Assembly (NCBI GenBank): GCA_003612335.1
Contig: RAYO01000040.1
Location: 1 to 36,477, forward strand
From: a bacterium 1xD42-67
Lineage (GTDB): Bacteria > Bacillota > Clostridia > Oscillospirales > Oscillospiraceae
Length of the DNA stretch: 36,477 nt
Direction: 5' to 3'
In this document: positions 1 to 7,121 of the stretch, one piece after another
Layout of the letters: every line of letters starts with the position of its first letter
Numbering within the stretch: position 1 is the stretch's first letter
Notes under the pieces: generated by a model
What the model was told of the DNA's origin: nothing
The model's database searches: none
Seen by the model: only the letters and a program-made list of their open reading frames with translations
Position numbers and translations under genes: made by a program

Positions 1-66
1 CCTGGAGGTATGCTCCACCTGAGGCCCCGACAGCCTCCCTCCTATCTCTTCTTCAGCCTGGTCACT

Positions 67-95
67 ATCATAGCACAGATTATGGGCCAGGTCAA
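67..95 (-). promoter_or_regulatory. Sigma-A promoter firing toward the left edge
   Basis: On the minus strand TTGACC (90-95) and TATGAT (67-72) are separated by exactly 17 bases. Transcription would start near position 60 and leave the window, so the gene it serves is not visible. An AGGAGGG follows about 30 bases downstream, with no clear start codon before the edge. Confidence 0.6.
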
Positions 96-240
96 CGGGA
101 CACGCTGGAAGATCGATCGGAACACGGACCGTCTTCGGCGATACCTCCTGTGCCAGCGTTCTTTCCGGTAGCGCTCATCCGGGATCCAGAGCTTCTCCGA
201 AGAGACGTCCGGGCCCTAATCCTATTTCAGACACCAAAGA

Positions 241-281
241 TCGGTCCTGCTCAGAGCACGATGCGCTCCAGGCAGGACCGA
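241..281. terminator. Inverted repeat after the TSUP permease gene
   Basis: A perfect 10-base stem (TCGGTCCTGC, 241-250, with GCAGGACCGA, 272-281) closes a 21-base loop that contains a smaller GAGC/GCTC hairpin. It lies 16 bases beyond the stop of the permease gene. The run of T is short on both sides (TCTTT leftward, CCTTTT rightward), so termination strength is uncertain. Confidence 0.5.
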
Positions 282-296
282 CCTTTTGATGATCTA

Positions 297-1070
297 TTAG
301 ATCGGCAGGCTGTAGATCAGCCGAAACAGCAACAGCGCCAGCACCACGAAAAACATAGGCCGGATGATCTTTGCTCCATTCTTCAGTGCCAGCCCAGAAC
401 CCAAGTAGTTGCCAATGACACCGCAGACAGCGGCGGGGATCCCCACCACCCACATCACCTCTCCCGCCATGGCGAAGGCGACCAGCGAGGCCAGAGCACT
501 GGCTGAATTGGCCACCTTCGCGTTCCCAGAGGCGGTGAGGAGGTCGAAGCGACACACTCCTGTAAATGCCAAGATCAGGAAGGTCCCTGCTCCTGGCCCA
601 AAAAAGCCATCGTAGACACCGACGACCAGACCTATCCCCAGCGCCATCGTTATGAGCTGGCCCCGGTCCAAACTATAAGAGCGGTCTTCCTGGCCGAGAT
701 CCCGTTTCAGCAGCAGGAACACCGCCATCACCGGCACCACTGCCAACATCACGAAATAGAGCACCTGCTCCGGCACGATCAAATTGATCTGGACGCCCAC
801 CCAAGCTCCCGCCAGCCCTCCGGCCGCCCCAGCAGCGGCACTTGGGATGTGGATGTCCCCCCGTTTCAGGAACCTCCCAGTAGACAGGAAGGTCCCAAAA
901 GCGTTGCCGCATTTATTGGTCCCGGAGGCCAAGTGGGGAGGCAGTCCTGCCAACAGATAGGCCGGCAGGGTGATCAGCCCTCCGCCTCCGGCCACAGCAT
1001 CCACTAGTCCGCCTAAAAACACCAGCGGACAGACGATCAGCCACATTTTTACAAGCTCCAACAGTCCCAT
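297..1070 (-). CDS. TSUP (TauE/SafE) family membrane permease
   Basis: A 257-residue integral membrane protein of the TSUP family, which exports or imports sulfite, sulfonates or related small organic anions across the cytoplasmic membrane. The N-terminal segment carries the typical glycine-rich stretch GGLVDAVAGGGGLITLPAYL (about residues 20-39), and the second half repeats the pattern (DGFFGPGAGTFLILAF, about 155-170). Together these form the duplicated two-lobe architecture of about eight hydrophobic segments. Length is normal for the family. The ATG at 1070 is preceded by AGGAGAG. The gene follows the broken reductase gene by 33 bases on the same strand and may share its transcript. The substrate cannot be told from the sequence. 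Confidence 0.9.
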   Translation of the reverse strand: MGLLELVKMWLIVCPLVFLGGLVDAVAGGGGLITLPAYLLAGLPPHLASGTNKCGNAFGTFLSTGRFLKRGDIHIPSAAAGAAGGLAGAWVGVQINLIVPEQVLYFVMLAVVPVMAVFLLLKRDLGQEDRSYSLDRGQLITMALGIGLVVGVYDGFFGPGAGTFLILAFTGVCRFDLLTASGNAKVANSASALASLVAFAMAGEVMWVVGIPAAVCGVIGNYLGSGLALKNGAKIIRPMFFVVLALLLFRLIYSLPI

Positions 1071-1103
1071 CTATCTCTCTCCTATCGCAATGATCATAGG
1101 GAG

Positions 1104-1703
1104 TCACGCCATCCCCTCTTGCGGATACAGCATCTGCCCAAACGAAAAGGCCCGCTCCAGGTGGTCTGTTTCGTTGATCTTGGGAGGACCATTGGTGTCA
1201 CCGCAGCCGCCCGCCAGCAGCACTCCACGGTCACAGAACCCAATGTAGTCCACCAAGGCAAATCGGTAATAGGACACCGCCTGCTGGAAGGTCCAAAAGA
1301 AGTTGTCCGCCGCAGTCATCAGGAGGGCGCAATCCTTCGCTGGTTATCTTTCATAACGCCCCAACGGTGAATCAGGATCCTCCTCTGCAATACAGTAAAA
1401 CCGCTCGATAAAGGCCTTGATACGTGCCGAAACCGTCCAGAAATACAGCGGTGATGCAAATACGATACAGTCGGCTGACTTGACCTTTGGGATCAAGCTG
1501 TTAAAGGCATCCCTTTGAACACAAGGTTTTCCATAGCGGCAGGCGTTGCAGCCCAGGCAGCCCTTGACCTCATTTTTTACCAGTGAGACGCTCTCCACCA
1601 TATGGCCAGCCGCTTCAGCTCCCCGGGCGAACGCATCTACGAGCTGAGCGGTATTGCCCCGGGGACGGCCTCCACCCATAACGATCAAGATATTTTTTCT
1701 CAT
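1104..1703 (-). pseudogene. Flavodoxin-fold NAD(P)H/FMN reductase, interrupted by one in-frame stop
   Basis: Read leftward from ATG 1703 (AAGGAGG upstream) this is a flavodoxin-like NAD(P)H-dependent oxidoreductase. It has the N-terminal FMN-phosphate loop (GGGRPRGNTAQL), a cysteine cluster GCLGCNACRYGKPC, and SPLYFWTVSARIKAFIERFY. After GRYER (codon 119) a TAA occurs at 1344-1346. The same reading frame then continues without a shift for 79 more codons with clear family sequence (LLMTAADNFFWTF, VDYIGFCDRG, LAGGCGDTNG) to a stop at 1104. Total length would be about 199 residues, normal for the family. A tyrosine codon (TAC/TAT) is expected where TAA stands, so one base change explains the break. 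The 119-residue product would lack part of the flavin fold. Sequencing error or stop read-through cannot be excluded. Confidence 0.82.
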
Positions 1704-1738
1704 ACTGTCGCGCTCCCTCCTTATACAAGATATCCCAG

Positions 1739-1771
1739 ATCAAAAGGGGTGGGCTACCCCCCTCCTTTGAT
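1739..1771 (-). terminator. Hairpin overlapping the end of rarA
   Basis: ATCAAA (1739-1744) pairs with TTTGAT (1766-1771), enclosing a G-run/C-run stem around GGCTA. It covers the last codons and the stop of rarA. On the minus strand the 3' side reads CCCCTTTTGATC, so the T-run is inside the stem. A terminator is plausible but not certain. Confidence 0.35.
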
Positions 1772-3022
1772 TCCCTCCCAATACCGTTTCGCAGCCTGTT
1801 CGGTCTTGTTGTCTCCGTACTGGTAGTAGCAGGTCCCTGACAGCTCGTCGGGGAGATACTGCTGAGCCACCCAGTGGTTCGGGAAGCTGTGAGGGTATCG
1901 GTAGCCCTGGTCCCGCTCCTGTCCGGCGGAGTCAGCGTGGACGTTTTGCAGTTCTCGGGGGATGCTCCCTGTGCGGCCCGCCCGGACGTCGGCCAGAGCG
2001 GCGTCGATGGCCATACAGGCCGTATTGGATTTGGGCGCAGTGGCTAGGAGGATCACCGCCTCGGCCAAGGGGAGCTTGGCCTCTGGGAGGCCAAGCTGGA
2101 GGGCGTTGTCCACACAGGCCTTGACGATGGGCACCGCCATAGGGTAGGCCAGACCGATGTCCTCACTGGCGGAGCAGAGGATCCGCCGGATCGCAGTGAT
2201 CAGGTCCCCCGCCTCCAGGAGACGGGCCAGATAGTGGAGGGCGGCGTCCGGGTCGGAGCCCCGAAGGGACTTCATCAGGGCGGAAGCGATATCGAAATGG
2301 GCGTCCCCTTCCCGGTCGTAGCGCATAGCTGACTTCTGAGCGGCACTCCGGGCATCCTCCAAAGTGACAAGGAGTTTCCCTTGCTCACGCCTGGCGGCAG
2401 TGAGGAGCAGCTCGATGGCGTTCATAGCCTTGCGCACATCCCCCCCACAGGCAGAGGCGATGTGTTCCTGGACCCCTTCCTCACAGACCACCTCTCCCCC
2501 CAGGCGCTGTGCCATGATGGAGATTCCCCGCTGGATAGCGGGGAGCACCTCCTGGGCGGTGATCTGCTTGAACTCGAAGACGCTGGCTCGGGACAGTACC
2601 GCCCCGAAGACGGCGAAAAAGGGGTTCTCCGTGGTAGAGGCGATCAGGGTGATCCGGCCATCCTCCATGAACTCCAGCAGAGACTGCTGCTGTTTCTTGT
2701 TGAAATACTGGATCTCGTCCAGATAGAGCAGCACCCCCTCCGGGGCCAGGAGGGTACCGATATCCGCCATGATATCCTTGATGTCGGAGATGGATGCTGT
2801 GGTGGCGTTGAGCCGGTGGAGCGGCCGGTTGGTACGCTGAGCGATGATGTTGGCCACAGTGGTCTTGCCCGTCCCTGAGGGGCCGTAGAAGATCAGGTTG
2901 GGGACGTTCCCTCCCTCCACGATCCGGCGGAGCAGGCCGCCTTTGCCCAGGATATGACTCTGGCCCACCACCTCGTCCAGACTGGTGGGCCGTATCTCGT
3001 CCGCCAAGGGGCGGTATGACAT
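1754..3022 (-). CDS. rarA: Replication-associated recombination protein RarA (MgsA), AAA+ ATPase
   Basis: A 422-residue AAA+ ATPase of the RarA/MgsA/WRNIP1 family, which acts at stalled replication forks together with single-strand-binding protein. It begins MSYRPLADEIRP and shows Walker A GPSGTGKT (residues 47-54), Walker B LLYLDEIQ (about 98-105), the TTENP sensor region and LSRASVF with the arginine finger. The C-terminal clamp-loader-like tetramerisation domain includes SEDIGLAYP, SNTACMAIDAALADV and a YPHSFPNHWVAQQYLP tail. The frame is open for 35 more codons upstream, but ATG 3022 is preceded by AAGAAGGTG at good spacing and matches the family start, so the longer version was rejected. 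It follows the YgjP-like gene by 115 bases. Confidence 0.95.
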   Translation of the reverse strand: MSYRPLADEIRPTSLDEVVGQSHILGKGGLLRRIVEGGNVPNLIFYGPSGTGKTTVANIIAQRTNRPLHRLNATTASISDIKDIMADIGTLLAPEGVLLYLDEIQYFNKKQQQSLLEFMEDGRITLIASTTENPFFAVFGAVLSRASVFEFKQITAQEVLPAIQRGISIMAQRLGGEVVCEEGVQEHIASACGGDVRKAMNAIELLLTAARREQGKLLVTLEDARSAAQKSAMRYDREGDAHFDIASALMKSLRGSDPDAALHYLARLLEAGDLITAIRRILCSASEDIGLAYPMAVPIVKACVDNALQLGLPEAKLPLAEAVILLATAPKSNTACMAIDAALADVRAGRTGSIPRELQNVHADSAGQERDQGYRYPHSFPNHWVAQQYLPDELSGTCYYQYGDNKTEQAAKRYWEGIKGGG

Positions 3023-3137
3023 GATCGACACCTTCTTTAGAATCTGGTCAGTTTTCTCGCCATCTGTCCCGACATCCGTCATGGATATCGAGTCCTGGCA
3101 TACCTTTTCTCTATCGTCACGATGCACTGTCCATACA

Positions 3138-3749
3138 TCAAACCAGTTGCGGGAGCAGGGCGCTGTCCTGATCCTTCAACGCCCCGCTGTACCCCTTCAG
3201 CCTCTGCCGACGTTCCCGCCAGTCGGGCATGAGCGCATCCATCCGGGCATAGAAACCAGGCCCGTGGTCGTGGTGGAGGAAGTGGACCAGCTCATGGAGG
3301 GCCACATAGTCCCGCAGCTCCTCCGGGCACCGGGCCAGGGCGGTGTTCAGGGTGATATACCCCTGGGCCCAGTGGCAGTTCCCCCACTGGCTCTTCAACG
3401 CCCGCAGCTTCAGAATCGGGAAGTCCACCCCCATCGGCTCCACTAGGGGATAGGTCCTGGTCAGCGCCTCCTGCAACAGCCTGGCGCACTCCTCTCGGGA
3501 CACGGCTGGCAGAGGCTCCGCCTGACGAGCCTCCCGGCGTCGGATGGCCTCCAGGATCCAGCCGCTCCTGTCCCGGAGGAAGTCATCCGCCTGATCGGCA
3601 GAACAGCGCAGGGGGATGGAGACAGAGATCCTCCCCCCTGATCCGACCCGCAGGTTCAGGTTCTTCACTCGTTTCCGGGTCAGGGCGTAGGTGATGGGCC
3701 CCTGAGGGGTGTCTACCACGCGGAACTGGGGCATGCTCTGCTTCACCAC
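3138..3749 (-). CDS. YgjP-like zinc metallopeptidase (M48-related)
   Basis: A 203-residue protein of the YgjP-like metallopeptidase group (formerly DUF45), probably cytoplasmic. The zinc motif HELVH (residues 152-156) is followed six residues on by H162, the third ligand, giving HExxH-x5-H. Upstream are the family's KSQWGNCHWAQGYITLN stretch (about 119-135) and LARCPEELRDYVALHEL. The best ribosome binding site (GTGGAG) serves a GTG start at 3749, which overlaps the end of the DUF2804 gene by 7 bases, so the two are probably translationally coupled. An ATG at 3734 (MPQFRVVD) is the alternative. Substrates of this family are not established. Confidence 0.88.
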   Translation of the reverse strand: MVKQSMPQFRVVDTPQGPITYALTRKRVKNLNLRVGSGGRISVSIPLRCSADQADDFLRDRSGWILEAIRRREARQAEPLPAVSREECARLLQEALTRTYPLVEPMGVDFPILKLRALKSQWGNCHWAQGYITLNTALARCPEELRDYVALHELVHFLHHDHGPGFYARMDALMPDWRERRQRLKGYSGALKDQDSALLPQLV

Positions 3750-4777
3750 TTGTTCTCCACTTCCTCAGCGAAGCCCAAGAGATCCTTGACGAAGATCTCG
3801 GTGCCGTCGTCCAGGATAGCTAGGCCGGTGAACTTCCCAAAGATCTGGTGCTGGTCCGACTTGATGATACTTGCGGCGCTGGAACAGGCGGAGCGCTCCA
3901 GAATCGGGGCGAACCGCATCTCGAAGCGGCCGTCATCGCTGGTGAACTCCCACTGCTCCATATACCGGCGCTTGCGGCGCCGGCCTGGGATCTTGAAGCG
4001 CACCTTGGACAGCTTGTGGGCCTTGCCATCGTAGAACAGCATGTTCTCAGTGGCGGCAGCGGTGTCCCCAAAACCATAGCCCAGGTTGAAGCCGAATGGG
4101 ATCCCCTCGGACAGGCCGGAAGCAGAGGCCCAGTACCAGGTGTCATGGTAGGGCCATACCCCCCGGCCCCAGTCCAGGACGCCGAAGGAGTCATCTGGAT
4201 CCAGCATATACTCATCCTCCCCCACCGTCACCTTGCCGGAGGCCCGGAGGCAGTTGATCTTCTGGTTGAGATAGAAGCAGCCCGGCTCGTCAAAGGGGGT
4301 GCAGATCACCATGGACTCCTCCGGCTCCTGCGTGAGCTCGATATAGGCGTCCAGGGCCTCCCGGCCCCGAAAGTGCTCCATGTGGGCGTAGAGCAGCCGG
4401 CGGTCCGCCTCTCTGCGGAAAAGGAGGGAATAGCCTTTTCCGCCAGAGGCGCAGTCCCCCTCCGCTGTGGAGGCGGGCATCCCGGTGCTCCCCATGGGCA
4501 TCAGACGCATAGGGCTCTTGGTGATCTGGTCTTTCTCCCAAAAGTCCATGAAAGAGATGGAGTCCAGCCCCATGTAACTGTTATCCGCGATCGTCAGGGC
4601 CAAAGCGAACTGGCCATTCATCACCAGGTAGTAGTCCCACTCCTTGATCCGCAGGGCCTTCCCTCTGATCTGGGCCCGGTCGTAGACCGGCAGCAGCTTC
4701 TTCGCGTACCCCGCTTCCCGCAGGGCCCCCTGCTCGTCCAGCAGCGGTCCCGCCTGTGTGATCTCGTGCTGCTCCAT
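3743..4777 (-). CDS. DUF2804 domain protein
   Basis: A 344-residue protein that fits the DUF2804 family over its whole length. The N-terminus reads QHEITQAGPLLDEQGALREA, followed by LRIKEWDYY and the central tryptophan/glycine-rich WGRGVWPYHDTWYWASASG and FGFNLGYGFGD. The family is a beta-rich fold of unknown function, sometimes compared with lipocalin/hydroxysteroid-type proteins. ATG 4777 was chosen over ATG 4795. AAAGGGGG sits eight bases before 4777, and the promoter at 4804-4832 would start the transcript almost on top of the 4795 codon. No signal peptide is seen, so the protein is probably cytoplasmic. Confidence 0.88.
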   Translation of the reverse strand: MEQHEITQAGPLLDEQGALREAGYAKKLLPVYDRAQIRGKALRIKEWDYYLVMNGQFALALTIADNSYMGLDSISFMDFWEKDQITKSPMRLMPMGSTGMPASTAEGDCASGGKGYSLLFRREADRRLLYAHMEHFRGREALDAYIELTQEPEESMVICTPFDEPGCFYLNQKINCLRASGKVTVGEDEYMLDPDDSFGVLDWGRGVWPYHDTWYWASASGLSEGIPFGFNLGYGFGDTAAATENMLFYDGKAHKLSKVRFKIPGRRRKRRYMEQWEFTSDDGRFEMRFAPILERSACSSAASIIKSDQHQIFGKFTGLAILDDGTEIFVKDLLGFAEEVENKW

Positions 4778-4803
4778 ACTGCCGCCCCCTTTCATACCCG
4801 TCT

Positions 4804-4832
4804 ATTATACTGTAAGATCCGTCTTCCTGCAA
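4804..4832 (-). promoter_or_regulatory. Sigma-A promoter for the DUF2804/YgjP genes
   Basis: Minus strand TTGCAG (4827-4832) and a consensus TATAAT (4804-4809) are spaced by exactly 17 bases. The predicted start near 4797 leaves a leader of about 20 bases before ATG 4777, and this decides the start codon of the DUF2804 gene. Confidence 0.8.
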
Positions 4833-4947
4833 TCGTTTTCTTTTGCAGCGCTATTGGCTCTGAGGTCTTCTCCCACCAAAGTTTTTGTGGACAGGCAGAT
4901 CCTCCCCTCCTTTTGCATAATTTTTGGAAGAGGACGGAGGTGCGGCG

Positions 4948-6129
4948 ATGGGAAAGATCGTAGGCCAGGCTCAATATCGGGACATCCTGCTGGGCGTCGG
5001 TCTGCTTTGGGCCACTCTGGCCCTGGTGATGTGGCCGGAACAGGCCATGGGAGCTATGCGGGACGGAATCGGGTTGTGCGGAAACGTGATCCTCCCCTCT
5101 CTGTTCCCCTTCTTCGTGCTCTCCTCTCTGGTGGTAGAGCTGGGGATGTCCCGATATCTGGGCCGGCTGCTGGAGCCGGTGATGGCTCCTCTCTTCCGGG
5201 TGAATGGGAACTGTGCTTCTGCTCTGGCCCTGGGATTCGTAGGGGGCTACCCGGTGGGGGCTCGGACCGCGATACAGATCTATGAGAACGGTCAGTGCTC
5301 CCGCACAGAGGCGGAACGGATGCTGGCCTTCTGCAACAACAGCGGTCCCGCTTTCATCCTGGGGGTGGTGGGAGCGGGAGTGTTCGGCAACGGAGGGCTC
5401 GGCCTGCTCCTCTATCTGGCCCACCTGCTGGCCTCGTTGGCGGTGGGGATCCTGTTCCGCTTCTACAGGCCCGGTGAGGGCCCCCAGACCCGGCGCAGCC
5501 AGGGTCCTCAGTTCCAAACAGCCAGCTTCTCCAAGGCTTTCACCCGGTCTGTCGTCGGGTCCCTCCGATCTGCTCTGAATATCTGTGCGTTCATCCTCTT
5601 CTTCACAGTATTTTTGCGGATCCTGGCCTATGGAGGGATCCTTTCCTCCTTGGCCCAGGGGCTGTCCGCTTTGCTGGCTCCTCTAGGGATGGACCAGACC
5701 TGGTCAGAACGCCTGCTCACCGGACTGGTGGAGGTCTCCTCCGGCGTCTCTTCCCTCACTGACGGCAGTCTGTCCGGCCGGCTGTCTATGGCCGCCTTCA
5801 TGCTGGGATGGGCTGGGGTGTCCGTCCATTGTCAGGTGCTGGCCTTCCTGGGAGACAGCGGGCTCTCTGTCCACACCTATGTAGTGGGAAAGATCCTCCA
5901 CGGCGCCTTCTCCGCAGCCCTGGCCGCGATGCTCTTCCGCCTGATCCCCTTCAGCAGTCCGGCATCCGTCTACCTTGCGGAACAGACCGAGGCCATCGCT
6001 CAGCTGGACTTCCATCAGGCCATCACCCTCTCCGCTACAGCCGCATGGGGGATGTGGCTGGTCTTTTTGTCGCTGACCGTGTATGTGGTACAAAAAAACA
6101 GTGGAAAAGGGAGGCGAGATGTATTATAA
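4948..6129 (+). CDS. ylbJ: YlbJ-like sporulation integral membrane protein (nucleoside-recognition/gate domains)
   Basis: A 393-residue polytopic membrane protein with two gate-type (nucleoside recognition, PF07670-like) domains. The first repeat has LPSLFPFFVLSSLVVELG and the hallmark GFVGGYPVGARTAIQIYENG, followed by EAERMLAFCNNSGPAFILG, a very characteristic YlbJ stretch. The second half repeats the hydrophobic layout after a basic cytosolic linker (GPQTRRSQGPQF). B. subtilis YlbJ (about 400 residues) is a membrane protein required for normal, heat-resistant spores; the small molecule handled is not established. Start: ATG 4948 has GGAGGT six bases upstream. The frame opens earlier at a TTG (4924) with no better signal. 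The divergent DUF2804 promoter lies just upstream. Confidence 0.85.
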   Translation: MGKIVGQAQYRDILLGVGLLWATLALVMWPEQAMGAMRDGIGLCGNVILPSLFPFFVLSSLVVELGMSRYLGRLLEPVMAPLFRVNGNCASALALGFVGGYPVGARTAIQIYENGQCSRTEAERMLAFCNNSGPAFILGVVGAGVFGNGGLGLLLYLAHLLASLAVGILFRFYRPGEGPQTRRSQGPQFQTASFSKAFTRSVVGSLRSALNICAFILFFTVFLRILAYGGILSSLAQGLSALLAPLGMDQTWSERLLTGLVEVSSGVSSLTDGSLSGRLSMAAFMLGWAGVSVHCQVLAFLGDSGLSVHTYVVGKILHGAFSAALAAMLFRLIPFSSPASVYLAEQTEAIAQLDFHQAITLSATAAWGMWLVFLSLTVYVVQKNSGKGRRDVL

Positions 6130-6151
6130 TGGTACAAAAGGAGTGATTGCC

Positions 6152-6364
6152 GTGAACCTGTTCCAGAGATCGATCGAGCCCCGCTGTGCCTACTGCGCCC
6201 GCGGCCGGGAACTGGAGCCCGGCCAAGTGGTCTGCTCAAAAAAAGGGGTCATGTCCGCCGGCTCCCACTGCCGGTCGTTCCAATATGACCCCTTGAAACG
6301 GGTGCCCCCTCGCCCTGCCAAGCTGTCAGGCACAGGACTGTCTGACGAGGAGTTCAAGCTGTGA
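6152..6364 (+). CDS. Small four-cysteine (zinc-ribbon-like) protein
   Basis: A 70-residue protein with four cysteines arranged CxxC-x11-C-x9-C (CAYC, VVC, SHC), a pattern expected for one structural zinc site. It starts at GTG 6152, preceded by AAGGAG at 8-base spacing. It begins VNLFQRSIEPRCAYC and ends in a basic/proline tail (KRVPPRPAKL) and an acidic end (SDEEF). The stop of the YlbJ-like gene is only 22 bases away, so the two are probably co-transcribed. Similar small proteins occur in related gut Clostridia as hypothetical proteins. No function is assigned. Confidence 0.75.
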   Translation: MNLFQRSIEPRCAYCARGRELEPGQVVCSKKGVMSAGSHCRSFQYDPLKRVPPRPAKLSGTGLSDEEFKL

Positions 6365-6686
6365 CGCGGAACTGCTCGTAAAGGAAACTCCTTTACAGTC
6401 GAAAAGCTGAGCCAATGGCCCGCCGTTCGATCAGTCAAGATCCAACAGATCCTTTTCTGACGGCCCAAATCTGTAAAGGATATCCCTTTACAGATTGTCC
6501 TGTTTACGCTGAGAAATTTTTCTGAGGATTCTGCACACCGCGACCCTATCCGACTGCGCTCATCGTCCTCCTTGACGAAGGCAGTCGGATGGGGCGTTTT
6601 TCTGCGATATCTTCCTCTTCCATAAATGGGACGAGCACTATATAATGTGGTCGATACTTGAATAAACAGAAAGGAGATACCACATC
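6365..6686. other. Geneless stretch with two GTAAAGG hairpins, a terminator and a promoter
   Basis: No convincing reading frame. It holds two separate hairpins built on the same sequence. The first is GTAAAGGA/TCCTTTAC (6378-6396, 3-base loop). The second is TCTGTAAAGG/CCTTTACAGA (6470-6494, 5-base loop). Then come the terminator at 6544-6601 and a TATAAT at 6641-6646 for the DUF6514 gene, whose -35 is poor. Confidence 0.7.
6544..6601 (+). terminator. Rho-independent terminator
   Basis: ATCCGACTGC (6548-6557) pairs perfectly with GCAGTCGGAT (6581-6590). The stem is extended by CCC/GGG, and GTTTTT follows at 6596-6601. It would end the ylbJ-like/zinc-ribbon transcript, or an RNA containing the two hairpins. 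Confidence 0.8.
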
Positions 6687-6953
6687 ATGGAGATCGAGAT
6701 CGCTGCTCGCCAATATCATGATCAGGAAGGGACCGCGCGTCGTTTCCACTACTTTCTTACCATCGACCAGGAGGAGACACCTCAGTTCTTCTGTGAGAAC
6801 TATGGGGTGCGTGTCGCAGAGGAAGCCGGTACCGAGACGGTCATCCCAATGATCACTACCAGCGCTGCCCGAATCGATGAGCTGATCGCTCTGTTGGTAG
6901 AAAATCAGGTCGGTCCGGCTGGACTGATGGATGTGGTGATGGAATGGCTGTAA
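6687..6953 (+). CDS. DUF6514 family protein
   Basis: An 88-residue protein matching the small DUF6514 family of Clostridia. It has an N-terminal beta-type stretch (HYFLTIDQEE), a central ENYGVRVAEEAGTETVIP, then TTSAARIDELIALL and the end GLMDVVMEWL. ATG 6687 follows AAAGGAG at suitable spacing. A TATAAT sits 40 bases upstream and a strong terminator ends the previous unit, so it is probably its own transcript. No function is known for the family, and nothing here (no membrane segment, no cysteine cluster) suggests one. Confidence 0.8.
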   Translation: MEIEIAARQYHDQEGTARRFHYFLTIDQEETPQFFCENYGVRVAEEAGTETVIPMITTSAARIDELIALLVENQVGPAGLMDVVMEWL

Positions 6954-6984
6954 AGCATTTTACCTGTCATGGCGCTGAGATCAC

Positions 6985-7107
6985 TTATTTTTTCTTATCC
7001 AGCTTGCCCAAAAGGGCCACCACCAGAGCGATCAGCCCCAGTACGGTGAAGATGCCCAGCATCCCCTGCCCCAACATCTCCAGCGCATACACGATCGTAT
7101 CAGACAT
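6985..7107 (-). CDS. 40-residue gamma-like subunit of a Na+-translocating decarboxylase
   Basis: A 40-codon gene starting at ATG 7107, with AAGGAGGGG upstream. A short polar N-terminus (MSDTIVYALEMLG) leads into one membrane helix (GMLGIFTVLGLIALVVALLG) and a basic tail GKLDKKK. This is the layout of the N-terminal half of OadG/MmdD gamma (delta) subunits, which have one helix and anchor the complex. The extended proline/metal-binding tail of full-length subunits is missing. It lies 14 bases after the beta-subunit gene, which supports the assignment. It is easily missed because of its size. The ribosome binding site, operon position and length support a real gene; the subunit role is inferred. 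Confidence 0.75.
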   Translation of the reverse strand: MSDTIVYALEMLGQGMLGIFTVLGLIALVVALLGKLDKKK

Positions 7108-7121
7108 ATCTATCCCCTCCT

